Shown here: positions 46,219 through 58,126 of the stretch, piece after piece
How the letters are laid out: each line of letters begins with the position of its first letter
Position numbering within the stretch: position 1 is the first letter of the stretch
DNA from: Scleromitrula shiraiana
Taxonomy: Eukaryota; Ascomycota; Leotiomycetes; Helotiales; Sclerotiniaceae
Assembly (NCBI GenBank): GCA_028455995.1
Contig: JABELC010000011.1
Coordinates: forward strand, 248,001-312,000
Length of the DNA: 64,000 bases
Direction: 5' to 3'
Notes under the pieces: generated by a model
Databases searched by the model: none
What the model was told of the DNA's origin: nothing
The model's input: only the letters and a program-made list of their open reading frames with translations
Translations under genes and position numbers: made by a program

Positions 46219-46944
46219 ATGGATCACTCTCATATGGATCATTCTCACATGGGTCATGATATGGGAATGGATATGGGAGGAGATAGATGCAATATGAATG
46301 TATGTCAATAACACAACATTCACTTCCCATAAATCACACGTACTAATGCGACGACCGCAGATGCTCTTCACCTGGGACACGAACAACCTGTGCATCATTT
46401 TCCACTGGTGGCACATTCGATCCACCGCCTCCCTCATCATCTCGCTCCTCGGTGTCGTCGCCCTAACCGCCGGCTACGAAGCCATACGTTCGCTGTCCCG
46501 TCGCTACGAGTCCTGGGCCGAGAAACAACATGGTGGAATAACACGTAAGTTATCTCCGAACCATACATTTCCTTTTCCTTTCCTCGACTTTCATACCTGA
46601 ATAGTTGGAATGAAGAGCTGAGAATTGAATTGAATATATTTGAAGTGGATGATGTTACTGAAACTACGCCTTTTCTTTTGTCAGGACGAAACCAGACAGA
46701 AGTTGGTCAGAGGGCGCATGTTGTTAAGGCGGCTTTGTATGCGGTGCAGAATTTCTATGCTTTTATGTTGATGTGAGTATATACGTCCCAACCCCTTGGC
46801 AAGATCGCATACTAATCTAGTTATAGGTTGCTATTTATGACATATAATGGATGGGTTATGTTAGCAGTAGGCGTAGGAGCATTTGTGGGATTTCTCATAT
46901 TTGGAAAGAATACTTCGGCTTCGAAAGAAACTGCATGCCATTAA
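46219..46944 (+). CDS. Ctr-family high-affinity copper transporter
   Basis: Four exons: 46219-46299, 46361-46544, 46685-46772 and 46827-46944; 156 aa in frame. The N-terminus is His/Met-rich (MDHSHMDHSHMGHDMGMDMG), the copper-capturing ectodomain. Three membrane helices: TM1 around TASLIISLLGVVALTAGYEA; TM2 AFMLMLLFMTYNGW containing the MxxxM selectivity motif (MLLFM), which is split across the third intron; and TM3 VGVGAFVGFLIFG with the GxxxG packing motif. Ctr proteins work as trimers importing Cu(I). The short cytosolic C-terminus ends ETACH; a terminal Cys/His is common in the family. Plasma-membrane or vacuolar location cannot be decided. Confidence 0.94.
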
Positions 46945-49618
46945 TCAAGCTCGAAGGCATGGATATGGAGTTATATTTAGGTGTTGGAAGTTACTATGAG
47001 CGAGATATATATGCGTTTGAAGATGGCAAATACCCAAATTGGAGCAAATTATTCTTGCTAAGGGCTTACTGTTATTATATCTGATTGGGCATTGTCAAAT
47101 GCAGATTAGTTGATGATCCAGAATTTACAATCTTTCGGTTGCTGAGAGAGATACTCGGAGCAAGTCATGTTTGATCTTTGTTTATATGATGGCCCTGTTA
47201 GTTCGTCTCCCAAAGGAAGACACTGAAATCATATTTTGAGGGTGATGTGAGAATAGACAAATGCAAACAGAGGTAGGATATTCCATTTTATTTCAGATGT
47301 TCATATGCGAACTGTCGATAGCCTTGGAAGAGATCATTACAAACAAGTATGCTCTCGTCTCAAAATGTTTTCTTGCTCACTGGCATATGCAGCTTCAATT
47401 CACTACGAATAAGGATTTCATTATCCAATTCACTCTGTTCATCTGAAACGAATAATCTTTCAGATGGAAATATGAAAATACACCCCATTGTTTCCCATCA
47501 GATCTTGCTCATCTTATTCACTCGGGATCCGGAAGACTGTTATTCTTTTCCGAGCCATTGGCAAGTACCAAGAACGTCAAGGCCCTGTGTTCCTTCACGA
47601 GTGGAGATTGGTAATGCAGTCGAGTATTGTATAATTTATATCAATGATAATACTCCAGAGCTTCAGCCCTTCTATGAGCTTCAGAGCCCTCAAAATATGC
47701 TCACTATACTGTAGCATAGACTCACGTACAACATCTTACCAACCAACCTCGATCATTCGTTCTAGAAATCGTCCTTGATGTTTTTTCTCTCTATCAAAAT
47801 GCCGCTGTTGATTAGACTGATGTGTTCTGGGTTTACACGGATGACGCGGATCTTGAAGCGGTAATGAGCAACGCTAGAAGTGCATCGCAACCCTATGTTT
47901 GCGTCGTCAGTAGCGCGGGATACGGAATTTGTGAGTTATGGGTCGTAGCAAGCACGTCGATATGTCTAAGTCAATGCTACCAAGATTATCATCTTACTGA
48001 AGTGCGTATTCCTTCATATTGGAATACGCGATTTGGCTCGTGGCCATGTATAACCAAACAAAGCGTCCCTTTCAGTATCCATCTACAAATTATCTGGTAA
48101 CGATTAGAGCAGCTATATTATACAGACATTGGCAGTGTAGCAGGTGTAGATGCAAAATTACTTGCAATGACTTTGTGGATAAAGTATCGGCAACGAGAGC
48201 TGCTTTCTCTTGCTGTGCAAGGCCACACGGAGGGGCAGAAGAACAATGATTCATGGTTTTATAATTGGCCGGGTTTCATGAGCGACGGTATGACATTCAT
48301 GGTCTTGCAAATACTGTCGTGGGCTCAATCCCTTGCCGTAAGGCTCGCAATTACAAATACAAGGTTCCCCTCATCGATGCTAGAAACTATTAAAGATCAA
48401 GTTATCAAGAAAACAACCCTTGGTTATGGGCTAATGCCGCGGCGTATTTTCCAAATGAAGTTGGATTACTTCACTAATCACTATCTTACGGCTGGAAAAG
48501 CCTAGCAAGATGATAAGCCCACTTGGGAGATACTTTCGGATGATTGTTTTACTAGTGATTAACCGTTGAAAAGCTAACAGCGGAGTCATCCCAGGCTCCA
48601 GTAAGATGAGAAAGTCTTTCGAGAAACTGGAACGAGATGAATGATTCTTGAGAACCCTGCTGGACATGGTTATGATGCATGGCTAGGCACTCGTATGTTC
48701 ACCTCAGCAATCATGGAAACGAATTCGGAAGTTTTCTCCATCCTCAATTCTATTTGCCTTGCACACAAGAACAAAGATGCTACCAGTCCAGCTAACAGCA
48801 ACAATGACTTGAGCAAAATTTGGTTTCCCGATATCAATGCCCCTGGTCCCAACAAGAAAGAAGTTAAGTATAGTCCGCCGACATCTGTATCGAATAGAAT
48901 ACGCACCAATGCTTGAGATTTGATATTAGAGGTAGCGAATGCATTGGAGCTCGATAGATGTCGGCTAATGGCATTAGTCTCTACAACGCCACTTCTAAGA
49001 CTGCATCTAGAAAATAAACGAGATCAGATCAGATGCTACCAAAGAAGTGATTAATTACTTCTGCAAGAGCATACAATACACCGCAACTACTCCAGTCGAC
49101 GGCATTGGGCCCAAAGCCGAGCTTGAAAGTCTCGGGATCCCATTCATTGTCGATATTCCCGGCATAGGAGTAAATCCCTACGACGGCTACGAACGAGCAA
49201 ACACCTTGGAACTTTCACATGCTAAACGACTAAACACTACTAAGTAGCACATTCGAACCTCATCTCAGACAACGAAATAATAAAACCTTAGTAACAGAGC
49301 AAGGACTTTACTCCCAACGTCCTTCTACTCAAGAGCTCCTCCGTCGCGGAATCGAACCCCTAAGTGTGGGTGAAATGTGGTTCATTTCAACTGGCTAATA
49401 GTATTTCTGAAATCCTTTCGGTTTCTTACTAAAAACTGTGAATTGATAAAGTACAATTATTCACCAGCACTGCCTATTTTAATATCTTGTTGTGTTATTG
49501 TGCGATAATTTTTCTTGTGATAAGACCAAGAATAATCTATTTTTATTCGTCTCGTACTCAATATCAAAAATATTCGAAAACTTTGTGTAATCACCCAAAT
49601 TTGTCTTCTTATCCAATC
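46945..49618. other. Decayed region with gene fragments
   Basis: Plus-strand frames of 60-120 codons follow one another (47349-47714, 47822-48100, 48167-48505, 48641-48916, 49047-49247) but are broken by stops and do not splice together convincingly. The last two carry GMC-oxidoreductase-like motifs and are listed separately. Fragments before 48640 have no recognisable motif. Together they suggest one or two eroded genes. Confidence 0.5.
48641..49247 (+). pseudogene. GMC oxidoreductase relic (partial)
   Basis: Two fragments fit the glucose-methanol-choline flavoenzyme family in the expected order. At 48641 is NPAGHGYDAWLGTRMF, like the HGxDGWL segment. At ~49090-49190 is GIGPKAELESLGIPFIVDIP followed by GIGVNPYDGYE, equivalent to the conserved SGIGPxxxLexxGIPvvvDlPGVGxNlxDH block; the catalytic-proximal His is replaced by Gly-Tyr. 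Stops separate the fragments, and no FAD-binding N-terminus or C-terminal His/Asn catalytic pair was found. Best read as a decayed GMC gene; boundaries are approximate. Confidence 0.6.
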
Positions 49619-50845
49619 TCACCCAAAGACATATATTTCGATGTCCTCTCCTTCACCTCCCAACACCCCCAATCCCACATTTCTCTTTTCCCTGACCTCA
49701 AACCCCTCCTTCTTCATAAGATCAAAGAAAATCATCTCGCTCTCATGTCTAACCTTCATAGCCAACAAAATCATCATCCCCTCGCCTTTCGTCCTATTAC
49801 CCTCCCTAATCCTCCTCAAAGTCCCCACCAAATCAGGTACCACATCCGGGTTATACGTGCAATCAGCCACAACTACCAAGTTCCACACATGTTCCCGTAC
49901 GTTCTCTTCCAGTGGTTCCGACCAATCGAGTACCTGATGGGAGATTTTCCTTTCGATTTTAGAGATTTGAGAAGGAAGATTCTCGAGGTTGAAATCTAAT
50001 ATTTCTTCCGCTTCAGGGAGATCTGTAAGGAGGACTTTTCCAATAACATCGGGAAATAAAGTAGCCAAAGAAATGCCCACAATTCCACAACCCGCGCCTA
50101 GTTCCAGTACGTTGATCTGCGTACTTTTATCTAACTTTGAATCATTTCGTAGAAGATCTTCCAAGATAGATAAATGAGGTATACCTGATAATCGATTTGC
50201 CGGTCTGGAAGAGATCGATGTAAGGTATGATGAAAGTACTAAACCCGCATCCCCTAGATAACAAGACAAAGAAGAACAAGACATTAGACCTACCTATTTC
50301 AAAGTAAGGAAATAAGAAAACCTACAGATATGTCGAGCAATACTCTCGCCTGTTTCTTCCGCAATTCGAAGTTGGGGTTGGGATGTAGATGCATGGGTTG
50401 GTGAAAGTATGAGTACTCGTTCAGCCATGCCCAGCACGGGTTTTTGATGAGGTTTCCCAGAAACATCAATCTCCATACTTCGAACAGTCATTACGCCACC
50501 TTTCTCACTCTTCAGAATATCCTCATATGTATTCATCGCCAAATCCTCATCTCGTGGTCGCACTACCATTTTTACTTTCGTCACGGATCCTACTCCTATT
50601 CCACGAGAGGATGGGATTGGTACTTGTACTACAAGACTCCTCATTCCATTTTCGCCTTTCCAGATATACTCTCTGCTAGATCCAACGATAACCTTGCCGT
50701 GAATTTCTAGCTCGGCAATTATCTTTATATCGGTCATTAGGAATGATTCTCCTAGGTCTGTGGTAACGGTAATTTTTGCATCGAGTGTGGAAGGGGAGGA
50801 ACGGAATGTGAAATGAGGGGGTTTGAGAAATCGAATATAATGCAT
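49619..50845 (-). CDS. Class I SAM-dependent methyltransferase (METTL21/EFM-like)
   Basis: Exons 50845-50326 and 50253-49619; a 72-nt intron (GTAGGT donor, ATCTAG acceptor) gives 384 aa in frame. The junction restores ARHIWDAGLVLSSYL, the typical entry to this family's Rossmann fold. SAM-binding motif I is VLELGAGCGIVGISLATLFP, then LTDLPEAEEILDFNLE. The post-motif VVVADCTYNPDVVPDLV resembles the DxxY-type substrate motif of protein-lysine methyltransferases. The first ~170 residues are an additional beta-rich region with no clear domain. Such enzymes methylate lysines on translation factors or chaperones; the target here is unknown. Confidence 0.88.
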
Positions 50846-52069
50846 TGTGTCTGTCTAATAGATTTCCCGAAAATTGGATAATGTGATTGAGGCTCTTTCA
50901 TAGATGGACATTGATGAAAATGAATTTTTTGATCCTGGGGTAATGAACTCCAGACAATAGAATTCATGGGGTGTGAAAATATAAAGAAAAAGGAGACCAC
51001 TTTTTCGTGAATTTATCAACTCAATACATACACTATTCCTCCTTCACTCCTTGCATCCACCAACACCACCCGAAACTTCCGTTCATCTTGTCTCATCTCA
51101 TCCCATCCCATCTGAATCACCGTTTCGGTCACCGTTTAAGTTTTCGTTCCCGTGCATTCGTTCCATCCCTCATCAAATCCTCGGCCTTTCTTCAATCAGT
51201 ATCAGCCAGCCCAAAACACATCTCCCGCACCTTCCCGCGCATACCAAACTCTTCCTCCCACCGGTAAGCAAATACTATGTAAGTGTGTACATAAATCCAA
51301 TAAACCCAATTAAATTAGCCATTTATTTTCCTGTTCCACCCCTCTATCTTGTTTCATCATCCGAGGTTCTAATGCATCAATTGATTTAATTCAGTTCCAT
51401 TCCGTCATATATTCACTTTTGACCTCAAACCCGAATGTTCACCTGAGCATAGGTAGTATTTATCTTTACCCAGTCGAGGAAAGTCATTTCATCACAGTAT
51501 CAATTAAAATATTTCCAAAAGAAGTTATATATTAATTCATCCATCCATCCCTCCATCCCTCCCAGCATTATCCATCCAACCATCCAGCCAACCAACTCCA
51601 AGATCCCTTCTTCCCAACTTTTCCCTTCCAAGATTCCCTTCCAAGATTCCCTTCTAGCTGTGTCTACCCAGTTATCTGCAGTAGTGCACGCAAAGCATGT
51701 AAGATTTCCCTTCCACACTACTGCATTATCTAAAAATAATAAGCATGTGGTTAAAGTGAGGGGCACTGGTACCCCCCTCTTTACGAATAAGACTAAACCG
51801 ACCTAGGTAAATAAATCAAAACAGAAAATGCAGTGTGACGATAAGCGCAGACACACACAAAACTAAAATAAAATCAAAACAAAATCAATATCGAATGAAT
51901 GGGTGGGTGACATTTTTACTATATTTTCTCTTCACTCTTTTTTAATCTGGTAGCCTAAAGAACAATCAATCAAGTAGTTGTATTCCTGTTTAATCGTATA
52001 CCGAATACACACTACCTAAATATCCACTGTGTGTGTATATTATCAGCTCAGTTGGTTCCAACGCCGCTC

Positions 52070-52104
52070 CCCCTCGCCCCTCGCCCCTCGCCCCTCGCCC
52101 CTCC
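52070..52104. repeat. Heptanucleotide repeat (CCCCTCG)n
   Basis: Four perfect CCCCTCG units plus one imperfect. Strongly C-rich on the plus strand. Confidence 0.95.
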
Positions 52105-52356
52105 AAAAAATATAAATTCAAAAAACCTTGGGAGCTGAAGATTCAATGCCAAACAGGGGTAACGGGCTGAATGCACTATCAAATCGAATAACTATCCAAC
52201 CGTGCCCGGGGCCGCGATATACATACATGATTCATGTGAAGATGAGATTTAGTTCTAAGACATTCACAAACAAACGAGCGCTAATCTGAGGATTCGGGAT
52301 GATATTTAGGATTGATAGTGTCTAAGCGCTTCGGAAGTATGTAGAGGATGGATACT

Positions 52357-52402
52357 GATAGTAGATAGTAGATAGTAGATCGTAGATAATAGATAGTAGA
52401 TA
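52357..52402. repeat. Heptanucleotide repeat (GATAGTA)n
   Basis: About six GATAGTA-type units, two of them imperfect. Confidence 0.9.
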
Positions 52403-52570
52403 AGGAGAGGTATGTGCGTTTAGAATCAAGATAGATGGATGATGAATCTAATCTAATCTCTAATCTCCAATCTAACCGCATGATTAGGTTAGGTATGTGG
52501 CTACCAGGCCCAGGAGGGGACCTCCTTAGTGACCTCCTGAATAGGTTTACACTAACGAGTCAGATTCAGG

Positions 52571-52606
52571 GTCAAAGTCAAAGTCAAAGTCAAAGTCAAA
52601 GTCAGA
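52571..52606. repeat. Hexanucleotide repeat (GTCAAA)n
   Basis: Five perfect GTCAAA units and a sixth GTCAGA. Confidence 0.95.
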
Positions 52607-52700
52607 GCCACAGTTTCGACTTCACATTTGAAGATAGGAGTGATGATGAAGAAAGCCAAAGCCTGTCTAGGGGAAATCATTTACCACACACACGGTTTCT

Positions 52701-52730
52701 CAACGCAACGCAACGCAACGCAACGCAACG
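52701..52730. repeat. Pentanucleotide repeat (CAACG)6
   Basis: Six perfect CAACG copies. Confidence 0.97.
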
Positions 52731-53435
52731 CTAGACAAACCCCTCTCCTCTGCCTTCTCCTTTTTCATTCTTTCAATGATACCCATCCGTTCGTTCGCAC
52801 TAGCTAGCTCGTTGGTATTGGTAATGCGACGGTTGGTGATTGATTAATGGTGTCGTAATTCTTACTTCTTACATTATATTCCCCCCCTCTCCCTCGCTCG
52901 CCCCCCTCCATGTAAGCGCAGCTACACACACACATCTAACAATATCAACATATCCATATCCGCCTCTCCTCACATCAGCGTAGGGAGAGGAGTGTAAGCC
53001 TCCTTCTAATGTGTTGCTATTTCGTTTCCATTTGTTTCGTTTCGTTTGTTGCTTATGTGGTGTGACTAACCAACCAACTAACTAACCAACTGACGGTACA
53101 TTAGTTAGTACATTAGGATTTTGTATTGGGTGTAGATGTTGTTGTAGGTGTTGGTGATAGAAGTGTTACATACATCGTCAAGTACACATTTACCAATATT
53201 TACTCGGCAACTCGTTTACCAATAAACTATACAATAAAAGAGATTTCTTCTAAGGATCATCTGTTGCTTTGATCACATACGCATCCATATCTAGTTTCTA
53301 ACTACACAATTAGTTAGTTAGCTAGTTAGTTAACATAATCTCAAACCAAGAATTCACTATTCATCATTTATCATTCACCATTCATCATTCATCATGACAT
53401 ATCCAACTCCCACACTTATCATGATTCAAGAAGTC

Positions 53436-53463
53436 CATCTATCCATCCATCCATCCATCCATA
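53436..53463. repeat. Tetranucleotide repeat (ATCC)n
   Basis: About seven CATC/ATCC units. Confidence 0.9.
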
Positions 53464-53550
53464 CTAATATACTAAAGTAAAGTTCCAACACCACCAGTAC
53501 CAATGCTCCTTACTAAAAACGGCTCGGATGCATCCGCAATATCCCACTTC

Positions 53551-53577
53551 CTCCTTACGCTCCTTACGCTCCTTACG
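53551..53577. repeat. 9-bp tandem repeat (CTCCTTACG)3
   Basis: Three perfect copies followed by a partial CTCC. Confidence 0.93.
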
Positions 53578-53658
53578 CTCCCTACTAACTTACTAACTAC
53601 CATAGCCCATGCAATCAATAATGCACAAATTTCCTCGTGCGTTCAGGGATATCTATTC

Positions 53659-53710
53659 ATATAATATAATATAATATCATATAATATAAAAATATAATAT
53701 AATATAATAC
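53659..53710. repeat. AT-rich pentanucleotide repeat (ATAAT)n
   Basis: About ten ATAAT-type units interrupted by a TC and an AAA. Confidence 0.9.
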
Positions 53711-54057
53711 AAACGACTAGAAAAAACAGTGATGATACTTGTTCTTTATTACAAGTATGTTCCTTACTACTAATCTAATATGTACGTTAAGTTACTATGT
53801 ACCTCGATAACGTATATGCGTAGTCTTCAAATTCTATCTCTATATCTATATCTATATCTAGTATATCTATATAGTGCTTTTTTTTAGAGAGGTGGTGGGT
53901 GGTGATTAATTTGTGTATCCATATTATATATCACGTATTACATATCACGTATTACATATTACATACTATTACACACAATACTGTGATAGTATAGTACAGT
54001 ATTGATTTGATTTAATTTGATTTAATTTAATCTAATTTAATCTAAATAATACTATTC

Positions 54058-54082
54058 AAAAAAAAAAAAAAAAAAAAAAAAA
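54058..54082. repeat. Poly(A) tract, A25
   Basis: An uninterrupted run of 25 A on the plus strand, preceded by a GATTTAATTT-type repeat (~54003-54046). No flanking target-site duplication or coding remnant was found, so a retroposed origin is not supported. Confidence 0.95.
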
Positions 54083-54380
54083 CAATAATATTTACGCTAT
54101 CTATATAAGTAAATCTATATAATCTATATGTACGTACGATAGCTGCAGTATCCATTCGAGTGGTTTGTGCGTGCGGAAAATAGAAAAAATAGAAAAATAG
54201 AACTTGGGAATTAGGAATTAGAAGGTTGGCGAGAGGGAAGGGTGGGTATATTATTGATGTTATATTATGTTATATTATGTTATGTTATGCATGAGATGAG
54301 ATGAGATGAGATAGAATAGAATAGATTTGTCAAATTCCTGTAATTAAGTTATTAGGGGGATATCGTTGATATTGATATTG

Positions 54381-54441
54381 ATGTCACCATTACCATCACC
54401 ATCGCCATCACCATCGCTATCACTATCACTATCACTATCGC
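54381..54441. repeat. Hexanucleotide repeat (ATCACC/ATCGCC/ATCACT)n
   Basis: About ten 6-nt units of the form ATC(A/G)C(C/T). No start codon or gene signal is associated with it. Confidence 0.9.
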
Positions 54442-54993
54442 CAAAATCACCTTAGATATACCATCCCAAAGATGAAATACAATCAATATAGAAGCGAACC
54501 AAAGATTTTCCATTCAATAGCAATACAAGAAGCTAATCCGTCGAGCATGGAAAGTAAAACGGTAGAATAAAAAAAAAGACTATAAGAAGGGTATATAATA
54601 TCCATATCCTGATGATCTCAAGAACATAATCTGCCTATAGGCAAGTAACGCCAAAGCATCCAAATCCCACCCCACCCCATCGCATCCCATCCCTTCCCTC
54701 CACCAGATATCAAACTAGAGACTATTATTACAAAGTTTTTCCATCCATGGATTCCCAAATTTCAAATTTCAAATTTCCCAATGGTTCTTTCCCAGCGCAA
54801 GCGCGACCGTAATAAATAAAAGCTTTTAAAGAGTAAATAAAGTAAAAGGAAAAGCACAAAATTAAAACAAAACAAAAATAATTACTCCACGCTTCCATAT
54901 CCTAATTCAACAAACAACAATCTCTTTCTCTCTTCCTCAATAATACGTTGGAAAACACGAAGACAAAAAAAGCAAAAACTTTTCTTTTTCCAA

Positions 54994-55013
54994 TGCCTGC
55001 CTGCCTGCCTGCC
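54994..55013. repeat. Tetranucleotide repeat (TGCC)5
   Basis: Five TGCC units, ~350 bp downstream of the stop codon of the gene at 55359 (on its 3' side). Confidence 0.93.
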
Positions 55014-55358
55014 TACCCGCCATAATAAACATGTACGTCCAAACATGCATGCCATCCACTCATCTTTAAAAGTTGTAATTAAAATCGAAAAATCGAAAAA
55101 AAAAATCCGCCCAATGCCAGACTGACCCGGAAAGTTGGCTTGCGCCTACCTTATAAACCATCCTTTTATCTTACAACAGTTGCTGCCCCCTTTAAAGCAA
55201 GTAGAAACGCTTATAGTTTGGTTCCGTTGGTATCGTAGTTTGTAAGAAATCGCGATGATGAGAGAAATAAACAAACTCCCTCCGTTCCCTCCTCTTTTTC
55301 TAACCCCAATGTGATGAGGATTTCATATTCACTTTTATCCCCTTCTTTATTTTATTGT

Positions 55359-56549
55359 TTAATCGTATTGACCCGGTCTTCGTAATATCTCCTCGCAGTT
55401 GGCGTCGAATCGCATATTCCATAATCGTATCGAAGCCATGAACTTCTCAGTTCCTTCTAGCTGTCTGTCACGTCCGAAGATGGAATCCACGAATTCGGTG
55501 CCTGCATTTTTTCCGAGTTGAGCCGAGGTCTTTCCACTTCCACTTCGACCTGCCTTCAACATTGGCGCTTCACACGCCTTCAAAAGTTTCTTCAATTTGT
55601 CGGTTAATCGTTCGCCGGATTCGATAAAATCTTCAACCATTTCTCGGTTCTCGGGTATTCTGATGCGTGGCATGCATTCGTCGGCACGCTTGACCTTGCC
55701 AGCTAGTTGAATGAGTAGTAGCCAAAGTTCGCCGGCCATGTCGGATAGGGGAGTGGCGGGACCATGGTGATAGACAGTCCAGTCATAGATCCACTTTCCG
55801 AGACTGTTAGCATCGAAGACGCTACCGAGGAGCATGATAGGTTCTTCCGCGGGGTCCCAATTCTTGAGCGAATATCCCGGTGGGATATGATGTTTACGCG
55901 CATCCGCCTCGGTAGCCTTCTGTGGAACTTCACGAGGTTTGCTAGATCTTGGTGTGGCCATTGGTCGGGTTGTCGCGGGTCGTTGAGGAGTTGATGCAGC
56001 CGATGATTGTCGACGAGACCTATATGGCGAGGTTCCAGGATCTTCATGTGCATACTTCTGACTCTGGTAATAATATTCATCAGTACCACGACTACCATAT
56101 TTGTAAGTTGTTTGCGCCGGCCGACGTGGCACTCGACACAAGTATATTTTTCCATCCACATCTTCTACATATTCATATTCATATTCATTATCATATTCGC
56201 TATCCTCGGCACCCCCATAAGGGGTTCGATAGGTATAATGAGAATATTGACGCTTCGTCTCAGGACGTGGCGGCGTTGACGACCAAGAACTTTTATTTCG
56301 ACTCACATTTGGACCAGTACCAGTTGCGTAGTCACCACGGGAGGTATATCTAGGAGAGAATGGTCTGTCTTTTTCTCCTCCGTAACTTGTGTGGCGCGAA
56401 TGTGTTCGAGAAGGATGTCGTGAAGAGGTAGGTGTATAAGCTCCATACGCTCCGGAAGGAGAAGCAGCTGGTGATGGTGTGGCGCTGGTGGTGAATCCGT
56501 AATAAGCGGCTCCCGGATGACCGGGAGGTGTTGTATATGTAAAGGACAT
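55359..56549 (-). CDS. Conserved-looking fungal protein of unknown function (Tyr-rich N-terminus)
   Basis: A single uninterrupted ATG frame of 396 aa. The first ~215 residues are disordered, rich in Ser/Pro/Tyr/Arg, with repeated SRHPSRTHSRHTS-type basic stretches and an acidic Tyr block (EYDNEYEYEYVEDVDGKIYL). Residues ~220-396 look globular and helical: HIPPGYSLKNWDPAEEPIML, then LGSVFDANSLGKWIYDWTVY, GELWLLLIQLAGKVKRADEC, and a helix with ESGERLTDKLKKLLKACEAP. The folded half looks like a widely kept ascomycete family without assigned function (my recollection, not searched). No membrane segment. It is isolated between two gene deserts, implying long UTRs or extensive regulatory DNA. Confidence 0.85.
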   Translation of the reverse strand: MSFTYTTPPGHPGAAYYGFTTSATPSPAASPSGAYGAYTPTSSRHPSRTHSRHTSYGGEKDRPFSPRYTSRGDYATGTGPNVSRNKSSWSSTPPRPETKRQYSHYTYRTPYGGAEDSEYDNEYEYEYVEDVDGKIYLCRVPRRPAQTTYKYGSRGTDEYYYQSQKYAHEDPGTSPYRSRRQSSAASTPQRPATTRPMATPRSSKPREVPQKATEADARKHHIPPGYSLKNWDPAEEPIMLLGSVFDANSLGKWIYDWTVYHHGPATPLSDMAGELWLLLIQLAGKVKRADECMPRIRIPENREMVEDFIESGERLTDKLKKLLKACEAPMLKAGRSGSGKTSAQLGKNAGTEFVDSIFGRDRQLEGTEKFMASIRLWNMRFDANCEEILRRPGQYD

Positions 56550-57338
56550 ATTTTTATTATCCTGTTGTTGTATGATGGTTTTGCTAGAAATCCTCCAGAG
56601 ATGAAAAAATACACCCTAAGGAAAAGATGAAATAGGAAATTATGAAAGAATTAAAAAAGGAGAGAGGTCAAGATATGTTTCGAGTAGGAGAATTCGCGCC
56701 GATGGATCGAAGACGCGATGGAAGATGTGACAAGCCCGTCACCGTGGTATGTAGTCGGTACGAGAAGAAGGAGGAGAAGCCTTAATCGTTGATCCACACA
56801 TGTCAATAACTTGAGTTAACTCCTACAACGAGGACAAATGTTCAAGATTGATAATTCGAAAGTCGGGATAGAATTATCACGACTTCGAATATTCTAGAAT
56901 GAGCTAGACGGATTATTTCCTTTCCCTCTAAACTATTAATAATTAATCTTATGAGAAAAAGATTAAGTTATATTGAATTGAGGAGATTATATTCTTTCGA
57001 TATTTAAATCGAATCGATTATAGATAGATTGCTTGGTATGTTGTGGTTGAGGGGAAAAAAAAGAATAAGATTTTTTTTTTTTTTTTGGAAAAATGCGAAT
57101 AGAAATTCACTCGAAGGGAATTTCCAACAAAAAGAGGTTGGGAAGATCAACGGTATTATAGGATTATTAGTGTGGGTGTAGACCTTGGGAGATAGAGATT
57201 TCTCGGTTGTGTGAAGGTTGGGCATGGATTCCATGGATTCCATGGATATGATATATTTCATGAAATTAATAAGGGGAACAGGGATTTTATTTTATTCGAT
57301 TTTATTACCCAAAGTATGATATTACTATTACTCCGTAC

Positions 57339-57371
57339 TTTTTTTTTTTTCTTTTCTTTTTTTTTTTTTTT
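57339..57371. repeat. T-rich homopolymer tract
   Basis: 33 nt containing only T with two single C interruptions. Confidence 0.9.
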
Positions 57372-58098
57372 AATTCCTAAAGCAGGATTTATTAATACTC
57401 AGAATGATGACATTGGCAGTAGTCCTCATCTTCTCTCATCTTCTCCCCTCCTCTTTTTCCCTCTTTTTTCCTTCTTAGATATGTAACTTTCTTTTAAATC
57501 AAATCAAATCAAATAATTTAAAATCAAATAATTTAAAATAAAATAATAAAAAAGCGTCAGCCACACAAGTAAAGGGTTGTCCCGTCCCACGACACGAGTA
57601 GTAAGGATAGTCCAAGTGAATAATAAATTCAAATAAAAATAATCTTTCCTTACTGAAGAATTTCTTCTTAATTAATCCTCAAAAAATCTATCTATCATCT
57701 ATCTAATCCCATACAAGCAAGCATATGAATATGAATATGAAAATCCCAAATGAGTAATAAAAAGAAAACGATACTAAAGATGATGAATGATTTGTTGAGA
57801 GTAAAAGAATAAAAAGAATAATAAAAAGAATTATTTAATATTTAATTAATGCCCAGCTGGTTGGTTGGTTACATTGAAAAAATTGATATCGTATCGTACA
57901 ATTCCAATTCCAATTCTAATTCCAATATGGATAAGGTGGGTGGGTATGATAAAAGTTGGTAAGGTTGATAATAATGACTGTATGTAGTGGAAGGCAAGAA
58001 AAATATCTATTGTACACACAGTACTCGCTCGCTCGTAGATAAAGAAGAAAAAAGAGGATCGTTGATATGTGTACAAAAGTATTGTACTATATTATATT

Positions 58099-58126
58099 GT
58101 ATGTATGTATGTATATATGTATGTAT
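58099..58126. repeat. Tetranucleotide repeat (TGTA)n
   Basis: About seven TGTA/TATG units with one TATA interruption. Confidence 0.88.

Larger units (their letters stand above)
50846..55358. other. Microsatellite-rich gene desert, part 1
   Basis: 4.5 kb without a convincing gene, between the methyltransferase start and the 3' end of the gene at 55359. It contains many distinct simple repeats (7-mer, 6-mer, 5-mer, 9-mer and 4-mer arrays plus an A25 tract), listed separately. A 99-codon ATG frame at 52435-52734 is mostly translated repeat and is not called. The part nearest 55359 may be 3' UTR and that nearest 50846 promoter. Confidence 0.6.

Noticed and set aside
52435..52734. 99-codon frame with SQSQSQ and NATQRNATQR
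   Set aside because: Mostly translated microsatellite (GTCAAA and CAACG arrays).
54058..54082. A25 tract as the tail of a retroposed element
   Set aside because: No coding remnant upstream, no target-site duplication, and it sits among many other simple repeats.
52070..54441. CRISPR-like array
   Set aside because: The repeats are contiguous microsatellites without spacers, in a eukaryotic genome.
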